NCBI GenBank assembly: GCA_040779345.1 | Contig: JBFONU010000017.1 | Span: 1-64,000, forward strand | DNA from: Thalassotalea_H sp040779345 | GTDB lineage: Bacteria > Pseudomonadota > Gammaproteobacteria > Enterobacterales > Alteromonadaceae | DNA: 64,000 nt | Direction: 5' to 3' | In this document: positions 45,307-54,914 of the stretch, piece by piece | How the letters are laid out: each line of letters starts with the position of its first letter | How positions within the stretch are numbered: the first letter of the stretch is position 1 | Notes under the pieces: generated by a model | Told to the model about the DNA's origin: nothing | Databases searched by the model: none | What the model saw: the letters and a program-made list of their open reading frames with translations, nothing else | Position numbers and translations under genes: made by a program

Positions 45307-45534
45307 GAAGTGCTTGATTACTTTTTAATAACTTACTGCCTAAGGCTTAAGCATAATGCATTACCGAGCAAAATTCACCTATGAAGATCTCTCCTTAAAT
45401 TATTAATATTTATACAATAGATAAAATGAATATTTTCCCGTTATAATATAGGCGCTACATTAGTACTGAATTAAATTTTTATAACAGTCGAGCTCCACAA
45501 GAAATACATATTTTAAACAAGGCAAAAAAACATT

Positions 45535-46425
45535 ATGTTCACTGAAGCAGAGAAAGAACAAGTTACCGTACAGTCATTAGATCCTGCCAAGCTTTTAAAA
45601 CAAGAAATAGATCAGGTAAGTCACTTTTATAACTTAATTATTGATTTCTTTTCCAATTATAGCTTTCAGCTTGTCGGTGCATTAATCATTTTTGTTTTGG
45701 GCTATATCCTTGCTGGGAAAATCGCTAACTTTGTTTTACGAATATGCCAAAAGCACAAACTTGATACCACCTTGAGTCAATTCCTTTCAAATACTACGAA
45801 AATGCTCATTGTGATAATGATAAGTATTGTCTCACTCGGTAAACTTGGTATCAGTGTGACACCATTTATTGCCGCAATTGGGGCAATATCATTAGGTGCG
45901 GGTTTAGCATTACAAGGCTTACTAGCAAATTATGCTGCGGGTTTTAATATTATACTTATTCGCCCTTTTGTGGTCGGAGATACTATTACCGTCCAAGGTA
46001 GAACAGGTATTGTTACTGAAGTCTTACTCGCTTATACAATTTTACACGATGAAGATAATGTTAAAATCACTATTCCTAACAAGCATATTGTTGGTGAAGT
46101 CTTATCAAATTCAAATGAAGATTCATTATTAGAGTTAACCGTTGGTATCGCTTATAAAGAAGATCCAATTCAGACCATCACGTTACTGGAAAAAGTGATT
46201 AATGAATTAGGCATTACGAGTGGCAAAAGAGCACCACAAATTGGTATAGAAGCTTTTGGCGATAGCTCTATCGATATCTCATTAAGAATTTGGACACCGA
46301 CTAAAAATTTATATGCGGCCAAATTTTCCGCCTATAAAGCCATTTACCTCGCGTTAAAAGAAGAAAAAATCGAAATTCCATTTCCACAACGCGATATTCA
46401 TATTATTGAAAAACAAGCTTCATAA
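45535..46425 (+). CDS. Small-conductance mechanosensitive channel (MscS family)
   Basis: 296-aa channel that releases solutes when membrane tension rises in hypo-osmotic shock. Three membrane helices (about 43-65, 84-104, 110-140) are followed by the pore-lining, glycine/alanine-rich helix with GAISLGAGLALQGLLANYAAG. Next comes the MscS beta domain with RPFVVGDTITVQGRTGIV and IPNKHIVGEVLSN. The C-terminal alpha/beta domain ends FPFPQRD-like (here IPFPQRDIHI). A TATAAT at 45442-45447 lies 88 bp upstream. The gene stands alone between divergent and convergent neighbours, with its own terminator. Confidence 0.95.
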   Translation: MFTEAEKEQVTVQSLDPAKLLKQEIDQVSHFYNLIIDFFSNYSFQLVGALIIFVLGYILAGKIANFVLRICQKHKLDTTLSQFLSNTTKMLIVIMISIVSLGKLGISVTPFIAAIGAISLGAGLALQGLLANYAAGFNIILIRPFVVGDTITVQGRTGIVTEVLLAYTILHDEDNVKITIPNKHIVGEVLSNSNEDSLLELTVGIAYKEDPIQTITLLEKVINELGITSGKRAPQIGIEAFGDSSIDISLRIWTPTKNLYAAKFSAYKAIYLALKEEKIEIPFPQRDIHIIEKQAS

Positions 46426-46453
46426 TAAGTTAACGATAATGTTTTCAGACAAT

Positions 46454-46481
46454 AAAAAACCACTCAATTGAGTGGTTTTTT
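46454..46481. terminator. Terminator of the mscS-family gene
   Basis: A perfect 12-bp stem (46454-46465 with 46470-46481) with an AATT loop has six A-T pairs at its base, so both strands have a T-tract. It lies 28 bp after the mscS stop. Confidence 0.9.
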
Positions 46482-46531
46482 AATATGTCATGAAAAATAG
46501 TTTAATTAATAAGCTTGAATTTTCATGCTCG

Positions 46532-46581
46532 TTCAAGGCGATAGTGCGGAGCTGACGATAGTCAGTGAGCACTTTCAACGC
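46532..46581. repeat. Structured intergenic element downstream of eno
   Basis: An imperfect hairpin. GTGC (46544-46547) pairs with GCAC (46569-46572) around an internal 3/2-nt bulge. Inside it a 6-bp stem (46551-46556 with 46561-46566, one G-T pair) carries a GATA loop. Flanking CGTT/AACG could extend it. No T-tract follows, so it is not a standard terminator. The layout resembles the short dispersed repeats seen in intergenic DNA of Alteromonadales, but only this one copy is in the window. Confidence 0.4.
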
Positions 46582-46613
46582 AGAAATAGAATAAAAAGGC
46601 TGTTATTAATAAA

Positions 46614-47912
46614 CTATTGCCCTTTAACTTCAGATAATCCGTTAAATATAGCTTTATCGCCTAAGTATTCTTCAATACGTAATAATTGGTTGTATTTAGA
46701 CACACGATCTGAACGGCATAAAGAACCCGTTTTGATTTGGCCAGCCGCAGTACCTACCGCTAAATCAGCAATGGTTGCATCTTCTGTTTCACCAGAGCGG
46801 TGAGAGATAACCGCAGTAAAACCAGCATCTTTCGCCATTTTAATCGCTGCTAAAGTTTCAGTTAACGAACCGATTTGGTTGAACTTGATTAAGATAGAGT
46901 TACCAATACCGTTTTCAATACCACGTGCTAAAATCTTAGTGTTAGTAACGAATAAATCATCACCAACGATTTGAACTTTATCGCCTAATAATTTGGTTTG
47001 GTACGCAAAACCGTCCCAATCTGACTCGTCTAAGCCATCTTCAATTGACACAATTGGGTATTCTTCACATAAAGTTGCTAAGAAGTCAGAGAATTCGTTC
47101 GCTGTGAATTGCTTGCCTTCACCTTTAAGGTCGTAGATAGCAGTTTCTTTGTTGTAGAATTCAGAAGCAGCACAATCCATCGCTAAAGTGACGTCTTTAC
47201 CTAATTCGTAACCAGCAGCAGCAACCGCTTCTTTGATCACGGCTAACGCGTCAGCATTGGATGCTAGATCAGGGGCAAAACCACCTTCATCACCAACCGC
47301 TGTGTTTAAGCCTTTTGCCGATAATACTTTTTTAAGCGCGTGGAAAATTTCAGCCCCCATGCGTAACGCTTCTTTAAAGCTGTCTGCGCCAACCGGTTGA
47401 ACCATAAACTCTTGAATATCAACGTTGTTATCAGCATGCTCACCACCATTGATGATGTTCATCATTGGTAATGGTAAAGAGTAAACACCTGGCGTGCCGT
47501 TTAAGTCAGCAATATGTTCAAATAATTGCACACCTTTAGCATTAGCTGCTGCTTTAGCTACCGCTAAAGACACAGCTAAAATAGCATTTGCACCAAATTT
47601 TTCTTTGTTTTCTGTACCATCTAAATCGATCATAATTTGATCGATTTCAGCTTGTGCAAGCGGGTCTTTACCAATTAATGCTGGTGCAATATTGTTATTG
47701 ATTGCAGCAACCGCATTTAAAACACCTTTACCTAAATAACGCGCTTTATCACCGTCACGTAATTCTAATGCTTCACGAGACCCCGTTGATGCACCAGAAG
47801 GAGCAGCTGCACGGCCCCATGCCCCTGATTCAAGAAAGACATCAGCTTCTACCGTTGGGTTACCACGAGAATCCATGATCTCACGAGCGATAATTTTACT
47901 AATATTCGACAT
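46614..47912 (-). CDS. eno: Enolase
   Basis: Glycolytic enzyme converting 2-phosphoglycerate to phosphoenolpyruvate, and a component of the RNA degradosome in many gammaproteobacteria. 432 aa. Visible are the N-terminal REIMDSRGNPTVEADV, the mobile loop SGASTGSREA, VGDEGGFAPDL, the metal ligands in AMDCAASEF and SIEDGLDESDWDG, and SHRSGETED. pyrG lies 197 bp upstream in the same direction, the usual order. Confidence 0.99.
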   Translation of the reverse strand: MSNISKIIAREIMDSRGNPTVEADVFLESGAWGRAAAPSGASTGSREALELRDGDKARYLGKGVLNAVAAINNNIAPALIGKDPLAQAEIDQIMIDLDGTENKEKFGANAILAVSLAVAKAAANAKGVQLFEHIADLNGTPGVYSLPLPMMNIINGGEHADNNVDIQEFMVQPVGADSFKEALRMGAEIFHALKKVLSAKGLNTAVGDEGGFAPDLASNADALAVIKEAVAAAGYELGKDVTLAMDCAASEFYNKETAIYDLKGEGKQFTANEFSDFLATLCEEYPIVSIEDGLDESDWDGFAYQTKLLGDKVQIVGDDLFVTNTKILARGIENGIGNSILIKFNQIGSLTETLAAIKMAKDAGFTAVISHRSGETEDATIADLAVGTAAGQIKTGSLCRSDRVSKYNQLLRIEEYLGDKAIFNGLSEVKGQ

Positions 47913-48069
47913 TATTTTTCCTTTAAACTTTACGTTTGCGTAAATTTCTAAATTACATTAATTACTTATATACATCGTTTTCAGACAACACCTTAACGAT
48001 ATACGATTGATCTAAAACTTGTCGCTCATTGACATCCTGTCATTACGACATACGGTTCGTCCTGAACGT

Positions 48070-48096
48070 AAAACCGCAGCTCTTGGCTACGGTTTT
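48070..48096 (-). terminator. Possible terminator downstream of pyrG
   Basis: Hairpin with AAAACCG (48070-48076) pairing CGGTTTT (48090-48096), extended by AGC/GCT across a C/A mismatch. The minus-strand T-run is only four bases, so termination may be partial and eno could be reached from pyrG. Confidence 0.55.
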
Positions 48097-48109
48097 AGTT
48101 ATTTATTAC

Positions 48110-49747
48110 TTAGTTTGATTGCTGTTTTTGATGCTCAAAAGAGGCAGCAACAAAGCTTTCAAATAAAGGATGTCCATCGCGTGGAGTCGAATTAAACTCC
48201 GGATGAAATTGCCCAGCAATAAACCAAGGATGATCGGGAATTTCAATCACCTCAACTAACGTTTTATCCGTAGATAAACCAGAGAAAACTAAACCAGCGT
48301 TACTTAATCTCTCTCGGTAGGTATTATTTACCTCAAAACGATGACGGTGTCTTTCATAAATTGTTTCACTACCATATACGTCATATGCTTTGGTACCTTT
48401 CACAATGTGGCACAATTGAGAGCCTAAGCGCATGGTGCCGCCTAAATCAGAGTTTTCACAACGATACTCCACTTGTCCTTCTTCATCGAGCCATTCATTG
48501 ATCAAACCAACCACTGGATGAGGTGTTTCCGTTTTAAATTCTGAACTATGAGCATCGGTTAAACCTGCAACATTACGGGCAAACTCGATTAACGCAACTT
48601 GCATCCCTAAACAAATACCTAAATAAGGAACTTTGTTTTCTCTGGCGTATTGCGCCGCCAAAATTTTACCTTCAACGCCACGTTCACCAAAACCACCGGG
48701 GACAAGGATCGCGTCAAGGTCTTTTAATATTTCTACGCCTTTAACTTCGACATCTTGAGAGTCAACATACTGAATTTTTACTTTCACTTGGTTTTTAATA
48801 CCAGCATGTTTTAGCGCTTCATTGACTGATTTATAGGCATCAGGTAGTTCAATATATTTACCTACCATACCAATAACTACTTCACCTTTAGGATTAGCTT
48901 CTTGATAAAGGACTTGTTCCCATTCACTTAAATCTGCTTCTGGCACATCTAAGCCAAAACGTTTTACAACCAATTCGTCAGTGCCTTGAGATTTTAATAA
49001 CGCTGGCACTTTATAGATAGAATCAACATCACGCATCGAGACAACCGCTTTTTCTTCGACATTGGTGAATAGAGATATTTTTGCTCTTTCATTGGCAGGA
49101 ATAGCACGCTCACTACGACACACTAATATATCGGGAAGAATACCAATAGAGCGAAGCTCTTTAACAGAGTGCTGTGTCGGTTTGGTTTTAATTTCACCTG
49201 CGGCGGCAATATAAGGCACTAATGTTAAATGCATAAACATTGCACGCTCACGACCAAGCTCTACACCAAGTTGACGAATAGCTTCTAAGAAAGGTTGCGA
49301 TTCAATATCACCCACAGTACCGCCAATTTCAACCATGGCAATATCGTAACCTTCAGCCCCTTCAATTACTCGACGCTTAATATCATTAGTGATATGGGGA
49401 ATAACTTGCAGCGTTGCCCCTAAAAATTCCCCTTTACGCTCACGAGAAAGAATATCTTGATAAATTCTACCTGTAGTAAAGTTATTACGTTTGGTCATTT
49501 TGGTACGAATAAAACGCTCGTAATGACCTAAGTCAAGATCTGTTTCAGCACCGTCCTCAGTTACAAATACTTCACCATGTTGAATTGGGCTCATTGTCCC
49601 TGGGTCAACATTTATATAAGGGTCAAGTTTAAGCATAGTCACCTTAAGGCCACGAGCTTCGAGAATTGCAGCAAGTGAAGCAGCAGCAATACCTTTACCT
49701 AGAGACGATACAACGCCACCGGTTACAAAAATATATCTAGTTGTCAT
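48110..49747 (-). CDS. pyrG: CTP synthase
   Basis: Aminates UTP to CTP using glutamine. 545 aa from the ATG at 49747, which gives the universal start MTTRYIFVTGGVVSSLGKG. The frame is open 13 codons further upstream, but that part is not conserved. The synthetase half contains TVGDIESQPFLEAIRQ and the glutaminase half has GICLGMQVALIEFARN with the catalytic Cys and HPEF near the end. Confidence 0.99.
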   Translation of the reverse strand: MTTRYIFVTGGVVSSLGKGIAAASLAAILEARGLKVTMLKLDPYINVDPGTMSPIQHGEVFVTEDGAETDLDLGHYERFIRTKMTKRNNFTTGRIYQDILSRERKGEFLGATLQVIPHITNDIKRRVIEGAEGYDIAMVEIGGTVGDIESQPFLEAIRQLGVELGRERAMFMHLTLVPYIAAAGEIKTKPTQHSVKELRSIGILPDILVCRSERAIPANERAKISLFTNVEEKAVVSMRDVDSIYKVPALLKSQGTDELVVKRFGLDVPEADLSEWEQVLYQEANPKGEVVIGMVGKYIELPDAYKSVNEALKHAGIKNQVKVKIQYVDSQDVEVKGVEILKDLDAILVPGGFGERGVEGKILAAQYARENKVPYLGICLGMQVALIEFARNVAGLTDAHSSEFKTETPHPVVGLINEWLDEEGQVEYRCENSDLGGTMRLGSQLCHIVKGTKAYDVYGSETIYERHRHRFEVNNTYRERLSNAGLVFSGLSTDKTLVEVIEIPDHPWFIAGQFHPEFNSTPRDGHPLFESFVAASFEHQKQQSN

Positions 49748-49995
49748 GTGATACCAAATGTCAGGAAAAACAGAAATTTTGTTCAAACTTGTTATGTTAG
49801 TTTAGCCTTGTTTGCGATAAACACACCAACCTAACAGGACGGGAAAGCATTATACCCAAAACACCACTGAACGACAATATGATCGAACGATCATTCTGCA
49901 CAAATATTTCACATTCCCCAACAAATGTTACGGGGTGATTGAAAAAAGAAATAAAAAAGTTACTATGGCTCTTTCATCTCAAATAAATTTATTTT

Positions 49996-50589
49996 ATGAC
50001 AACTCGATTAGACACTGTGTTATCCGCTATTGATGCTATTAATAAAGAAGATCCTAATTCCACAATAGTCAACAACCAAAGCCAGCCTAAAGAATTAGTG
50101 TATGGACAGTATATGACAAGCTGTTTAGAACAGTACTGGCCCAATTCAAATGAAAATTTACAAATCGCTGTACGAGCACAGCATATTAAACGATGGCACT
50201 TAAAGCGCGCTGATTTTCCAGAAGGTAAACAAGGTTATTTAACATGGCGAAAAGAACTCGGTAAATTTCATGCACAAACCACTAAAGAGCTGATGCTAGC
50301 TAATGGTTATAGTGAAATAGAAGCTGAAATTACCGCAAGTATTATTCGTAAAGAAAAACTTAAAACTAATAGTAACAGCCAAACATTAGAAGATGTTGCT
50401 TGTTTAGTATTTTTACAATATTACTTTGAAGAGTTTGCCGCTAAATATACAGCTAAAGGCAATGAAGAAAAAATTATTCGTATTGTACAACTAACGTGGA
50501 AAAAGATGTCTGAACGAGGACATGAGATAGCGCTCTCTTTAACGCTACCTGATCATTTAGCAGCATTAGTAAATAAAGCCTTAAGTTAA
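49996..50589 (+). CDS. DUF4202-family protein
   Basis: 197-aa soluble protein. The pattern HIKRWHLKRADFPEGKQGYLTWRKELGKFHA is typical of the DUF4202 family. A C-terminal DHLAALVNKAL is also family-like. Conserved histidines and acidic residues suggest an HD-like helical metal enzyme, but this is inference and no activity is established. It is divergent from pyrG and convergent with the ybaN-like gene, and seems monocistronic. Confidence 0.8.
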   Translation: MTTRLDTVLSAIDAINKEDPNSTIVNNQSQPKELVYGQYMTSCLEQYWPNSNENLQIAVRAQHIKRWHLKRADFPEGKQGYLTWRKELGKFHAQTTKELMLANGYSEIEAEITASIIRKEKLKTNSNSQTLEDVACLVFLQYYFEEFAAKYTAKGNEEKIIRIVQLTWKKMSERGHEIALSLTLPDHLAALVNKALS

Positions 50590-50611
50590 TTATATTGCTA
50601 AAAAATAACAA

Positions 50612-51004
50612 TCAATTTGTTTGTTTATTTAACGCGGTCGTTTGAACTTCATCCGTTTTTGCCAACGGTAAGCGACAGACAAAAATAAATGGGCAAGTGA
50701 TTAATACAACAACAACTGCTCGCATAACAAAGCTATCTAACATATAAAATGACCATGCAACACTACACAACATAGTCACCAATGAAATAATTTTTGCCTT
50801 TTTAGGAATCGAACGGGTTTCTTGCCAATGGTATATCATGGGACCAAACGTTTTATTGGCTAATAATTTTTTGTGCAACCGAGGGGACGATTTAGCAAAA
50901 CAAGCCGCGGAAACTAATAAAAAAGGTGTCGTGGGTAAAACAGGTAATGCGGCGCCAAGAATGGCTAACCCGACAAAGAAAATCCCTATGATTTTATGTA
51001 ACAT
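50612..51004 (-). CDS. YbaN-family (DUF454) inner-membrane protein
   Basis: 130-aa protein with the family pattern GLAILGAALPVLPTTPFLLVSAACFAKSSPR near the N-terminus and a LHKKLLANKTFGPMI block. About three or four hydrophobic segments are present (about 4-22, 25-40, 73-90, 95-110). Function is unknown for the family. It is convergent with the DUF4202 gene, 22 bp apart. Confidence 0.88.
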   Translation of the reverse strand: MLHKIIGIFFVGLAILGAALPVLPTTPFLLVSAACFAKSSPRLHKKLLANKTFGPMIYHWQETRSIPKKAKIISLVTMLCSVAWSFYMLDSFVMRAVVVVLITCPFIFVCRLPLAKTDEVQTTALNKQTN

Positions 51005-51385
51005 AACTTCCCCAAATTGACTTAAAAATGAAAGACATCTGCCTCTTTCGTTTAACTTAACGTTAGCAGAGAATTTAATATTTTAACAAATTCAACCAAT
51101 ATTAAATTGATTTAAATAAAGACTTTACACTTTAGATTCATCATATTAACAGAAATAGTAAATCCACAGATACCTGTACGTGTTTTGGCTAAACAACGCT
51201 TCTTAACCTTAAAATAATAAGAATAAGTTAATAAACATGACAACTTATTATATAATCCCCATGTCTGCGAATGGACATTTTCGGCTCAATAAAGGCATAA
51301 ACCCCCTTAAACATTACAAACTTTTAAAATGATTCATTATTGAGTGATATTACACTTTCCTAACTACTTTGAGATAAACCACATT
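51005..51385. other. Gene-free stretch between the YbaN-like gene and the PAP2 gene
   Basis: Holds the divergent promoters of both genes. For the PAP2 gene, TTAATA (51228-51233) and TATAAT (51251-51256) are 17 bp apart. The transcript would start near 51263 and have a leader of about 120 nt that includes a small 5-bp hairpin (ATGTC/GACAT, 51261-51278). No ORF or known RNA was recognised. Confidence 0.5.
51228..51256 (+). promoter_or_regulatory. Candidate promoter of the PAP2 phosphatase gene
   Basis: TTAATA (four of six bases of the -35 consensus) and a perfect TATAAT are separated by 17 bp, 130 bp before the start codon. Confidence 0.55.
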
Positions 51386-52054
51386 ATGAAATATTTGGAA
51401 ATACTACTCTTTGCAGTATTTATTTTTTTAAGTGTCTTTTTTTCGTCTTTTGATCTGTGGTTAACCTCTCAGTTTTGGAGCCCCGAAAGTGGCTTTTATT
51501 TGAAAGATAGTTGGTGGGCGACAACCGTCTATATCATTTTTAGACACATGCCAAACTACCTTGTACCTTTATTGTTAGTTGGGATGATTTTTCCTTACTT
51601 TATAAAACGTTACAAACCTATACAAAAAAAAGCAAACTTTCTTTTTCTCGTGCTATTAATTGGTCCTGGCGTAATTGTTCATTTGGTTTTTAAAGAAAAC
51701 TGGGATCGTCCAAGACCTAGGGATGTAGTGCAATTTCAAGGAGAAAAAACGTTTAGTCCCGCTTTTCTTATCGCAGATCAACCGGGAAACAATAAAAGTT
51801 TTATTAGCGGTCACGCCGCTATGGGGTATTTCTTCATTTCATTTGCGTGGTTAATGCGTAAAAGACGATATTTTTGGTTTGGTATTATCATTGGTAGTGT
51901 CGTCAGTTTTGGTCGCATTGTTCAAGGGGGACATTTTTTAACTGACGTTTTAACATCAGGCTTTGTCGTGTATTTTACCTGTCAAATAGTGTCATATTAC
52001 CTCTTAGGTTATAGTCGTATTCGCCCCAAAAAGGACGCAACCCTAAGTAAATAA
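51386..52054 (+). CDS. PAP2-family membrane phosphatase
   Basis: 222-aa membrane protein with about five or six hydrophobic segments. The three phosphatase motifs are KENWDRPRPRD (lysine and arginine), KSFISGHAAMGY (SGH with the catalytic histidine) and GRIVQGGHFLTDVL (arginine and second histidine). Members dephosphorylate lipid phosphates such as phosphatidate, undecaprenyl diphosphate or lipid A. The substrate cannot be read from the sequence. I used the ATG at 51386; the frame is open to a GTG at 51344, but that extension would precede the membrane start with poor ribosome binding. Confidence 0.9.
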   Translation: MKYLEILLFAVFIFLSVFFSSFDLWLTSQFWSPESGFYLKDSWWATTVYIIFRHMPNYLVPLLLVGMIFPYFIKRYKPIQKKANFLFLVLLIGPGVIVHLVFKENWDRPRPRDVVQFQGEKTFSPAFLIADQPGNNKSFISGHAAMGYFFISFAWLMRKRRYFWFGIIIGSVVSFGRIVQGGHFLTDVLTSGFVVYFTCQIVSYYLLGYSRIRPKKDATLSK

Positions 52055-52318
52055 ACATTAATTTAGATAAATTACCCCATTAATTTGTAGTAGCTCAAAC
52101 TTGATCGGCTAATTTTAAATGATAGAGTTTAACTGAATCTAAAAGACGGCTTCAAGCTCATTGTTGCCGTTGGCAACTAATTTCTAAACGGCAATTTGGA
52201 GTCTGAAGCAGAAACAGTTATCTCCTCAAGAGAAAGAAGACTTTAACTATTACTAGTTGATATTTAATGAATATAAGGAAATAATCAACCCCTCTTATTT
52301 GATATGGATATTAACATA
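52055..52318. other. Intergenic region before the S41 protease-like gene
   Basis: Contains a 6-bp perfect hairpin GTTGCC-GTT-GGCAAC (52163-52177) without a T-tract and a purine-rich stretch (52226-52246). No promoter pair, ORF or RNA gene stands out. Confidence 0.4.
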
Positions 52319-54538
52319 ATGAAGTTCATTGTATTTGTTCTCTTTTCCTTTCTAAGTACAAGCTGTTTGGCATTTTCAACACAACCCAACTTTGATTTTG
52401 AACAAATTGAAGCTTCATTACCTAAAGGGTGGAGCAATTTTGGAGATTCTATTAATTACACTCATTCTGTTGATAATAAAGTTTTTCAAAGTGGCAATCA
52501 TTCCGTTTCATTAGAGTTTACAGGTGATAAAGCTGGTTTTAGAGCATGGAGCTATACTATCCCTGCCAAATACCAAGGAAATAAAATAACGTTACGAGGA
52601 TATATAAAAACTGAGAATGTTAGTGATGGTTGGGCTGGCCTATGGATGCGTATTGATCCTAAGGTTTCTTTTGACAATATGAAAGAAAGAGGTGTCAGTG
52701 GCACAACAGGTTGGCAAAAATATGAAATTACATTGGATTTAAAACCATTAAATGCAAAAAATATTGTCGTAGGCGGGCTTCTTGTTGGTAAAGGGAAAAT
52801 GTGGGTTGATAACCTTGAATTGTCTATTGATGATCAACCTATAGAAAAAGCTCTGCCAATAAAATTGCCTTTGGCATTGGAAGATAGAGAATTTGATTCA
52901 GGATCAAAAATTACATTAGCTAATTTAAGTAAAGTTTCATTAGAAGACCTAGAGCTCATGGCAAGGGTGTGGGGTTTTTTAAAATATCATCATCCTGCTA
53001 TAGCCAGTGGGAATTACAATTGGGATTATGAGCTATTTCGGATTCTGCCAAGCTATTTAGAGTCTCAAACTCGGTCAGAGAGAGATGAAATATTATTAGA
53101 CTGGATAGATAGGTTAGGAAATATTGAACAATGTAACGATTGTAAACTGACAGACTCTAGTGCGTTTCTTTCGCCAAATTTAAACTGGTTCAATAATTAT
53201 GACATCTCTAACGAACTTCAAAAAAAACTTTCTTATATCTACTCTAATCGAAGTCAAAATGGGCATTTTTATATAGGCAGTATGCCAGCTGGTAATCCTG
53301 AATTTAAAAACGAAAAAGCCTATGCCAAGATGCCTTATCCTGATGCTGCTTTTAGGTTATTAGCAGTGTTTAGGTATTGGAATATGATTCAGTATTATTT
53401 TCCTTATAAACACATGATAGATAAAGATTGGGATCAAGTATTAACTGAGTATATTGATACATTTATAAATGCCAAAAATGAACTGGAATATGAAGTAGCT
53501 GCATTGCAACTTATTGGTGAAGTGCAGGATACCCATGCAAATTTATGGGGCGGGAAAAATAGAATCTTGCAGGATAAGGGGGATTATTTTCCACCTGTTT
53601 ACACTAGGATTATTGAAGGAAAACTGGTTGTAACTGATTTTTACACCGATGACGTTGAAGAAAATAGTGAAATGTCGAAATTTGTCGGTTTAAATATTGG
53701 AGATGTAATCACTAAAATTGGTGGTGTAGCGACAGAAAAATTAATAGAAGAACGTTTACCTTATTATCCCGCATCAAACTATGCCACCCAATTACGGGAC
53801 ATAGCACCAGAATTATTACGGTCAAATAAAAAATCTATAAACGTAAAGTTTATCAGGGATAAAAATACTAAAACGACAGATTTAAAATTATACGAAAGAA
53901 ATGAGCTAAATATGTTTCGTTTGTATCGCAAGGAAATTGATGGGCAGAGCTATAGATTGTTAGGTAATGAAATTGGTTATGTCACTTTAAAGAATATAAA
54001 AAAAGAAGATATTGGAGCGATTAAAAAAGAGTTTATAAATACCAAGGGAATTATTATTGATATACGAAATTATCCTTCTACTTTTGTTCCATTTTCTTTA
54101 GGTTCATTTTTTGTTAATGAAAATACACCATTCGTCAAATTTACAAAGGCTAATTTTAATAACCCTGGAGAGTTTACTTTTACTGCTCCTCTTGAAATAC
54201 CAAAGTCTCAAAATAACTATAAAGGTAAATTAGTTGTATTGGTTAATGAAATTACCCAAAGTAGTGCAGAGTACACTTCAATGGCATTTAAAGCGGGGAA
54301 TGATACTACTATCATAGGAAGCACAACCGCTGGTGCTGATGGCAATGTTTCTACTATTTATCTTCCTGGCAATTTAAAGACTATGATTTCAGGTATTGGT
54401 GTTTATTATCCTGATGGAACGGAAACCCAAAAAATAGGTATCGTTCCTGACATAGAATTATTACCAACAATTGAAGGTATTAAAGCAGGTAAAGACGAAT
54501 TGTTGGAAAAAGCTATAGAGATTATAGAATCTGAATAA
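52319..54538 (+). CDS. Exported S41-family (tail-specific) protease-like protein
   Basis: 739 aa from the ATG at 52319, giving a clean signal peptide (about 1-19, ending CLAF). The frame also opens at 52304; neither start has a good ribosome binding site. Residues about 25-175 look like a jelly-roll, carbohydrate-binding-type module (FDFEQIEASLPKGWS, LRGYIKTENVSDGWAGLWMRID). A middle region (about 205-430) and a PDZ-like stretch (about 450-490) follow. The C-terminal S41 peptidase core has VVLVNEITQSSAEYTSMAF-type sequence with the catalytic serine near residue 650, and TTAGADGNVSTIYLPG. Such proteins act in the periplasm or outside. The substrate is unknown. Confidence 0.82.
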   Translation: MKFIVFVLFSFLSTSCLAFSTQPNFDFEQIEASLPKGWSNFGDSINYTHSVDNKVFQSGNHSVSLEFTGDKAGFRAWSYTIPAKYQGNKITLRGYIKTENVSDGWAGLWMRIDPKVSFDNMKERGVSGTTGWQKYEITLDLKPLNAKNIVVGGLLVGKGKMWVDNLELSIDDQPIEKALPIKLPLALEDREFDSGSKITLANLSKVSLEDLELMARVWGFLKYHHPAIASGNYNWDYELFRILPSYLESQTRSERDEILLDWIDRLGNIEQCNDCKLTDSSAFLSPNLNWFNNYDISNELQKKLSYIYSNRSQNGHFYIGSMPAGNPEFKNEKAYAKMPYPDAAFRLLAVFRYWNMIQYYFPYKHMIDKDWDQVLTEYIDTFINAKNELEYEVAALQLIGEVQDTHANLWGGKNRILQDKGDYFPPVYTRIIEGKLVVTDFYTDDVEENSEMSKFVGLNIGDVITKIGGVATEKLIEERLPYYPASNYATQLRDIAPELLRSNKKSINVKFIRDKNTKTTDLKLYERNELNMFRLYRKEIDGQSYRLLGNEIGYVTLKNIKKEDIGAIKKEFINTKGIIIDIRNYPSTFVPFSLGSFFVNENTPFVKFTKANFNNPGEFTFTAPLEIPKSQNNYKGKLVVLVNEITQSSAEYTSMAFKAGNDTTIIGSTTAGADGNVSTIYLPGNLKTMISGIGVYYPDGTETQKIGIVPDIELLPTIEGIKAGKDELLEKAIEIIESE

Positions 54539-54914
54539 GTTAATAGTTGACTGGGATGGATTCTTCAACCAAGTCAACTATCAGATACAAAGCGGTTATT
54601 TTTAGGCTATTTTCAACGTCAAAAATTAGCATGTTATGTAAGAGGTTTTACGACATTTTTTGTCGGATGAGTTGTCGCTTTAATTTAAAACCTCAATGAC
54701 TGCAATGGTGGCTTTTGTGACTGGAGGGTTGAATTCGCTAACAAAACGTTAGTTTAGTCGAGTCCAACCCATTTTTTTAATCCAGCTGAGTCAGCGCAAA
54801 GTAAACCTACAAAAGCTTCTCATTTTAAGTCACGTTTTCTCATACTAGTGCGTTATATTGAAAAGAAACCTCTTTGCTCTTTGCTCTTAATGAATAAGTA
54901 AAGATCCCTTCGCG
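54539..54914. other. Gene-free stretch between the S41 gene and the metallophosphoesterase gene
   Basis: 376 bp between convergent genes. A 9-bp inverted repeat (54544-54552 with 54572-54580) just after the S41 stop could be a weak terminator but lacks a T-tract. A small CGACA/TGTCG hairpin (54651-54665) with a T-only loop is also present. I find no ORF remnant that I can name in six frames. Confidence 0.45.

Noticed and set aside
46525..46803. 92-codon plus-strand ORF over the 3' end of eno
   Set aside because: Mostly antisense to eno; its codon use reflects the opposite strand.
54539..54914. Remnant of a transposase gene
   Set aside because: No terminal inverted repeats, target-site duplication or transposase motifs can be found in six frames.
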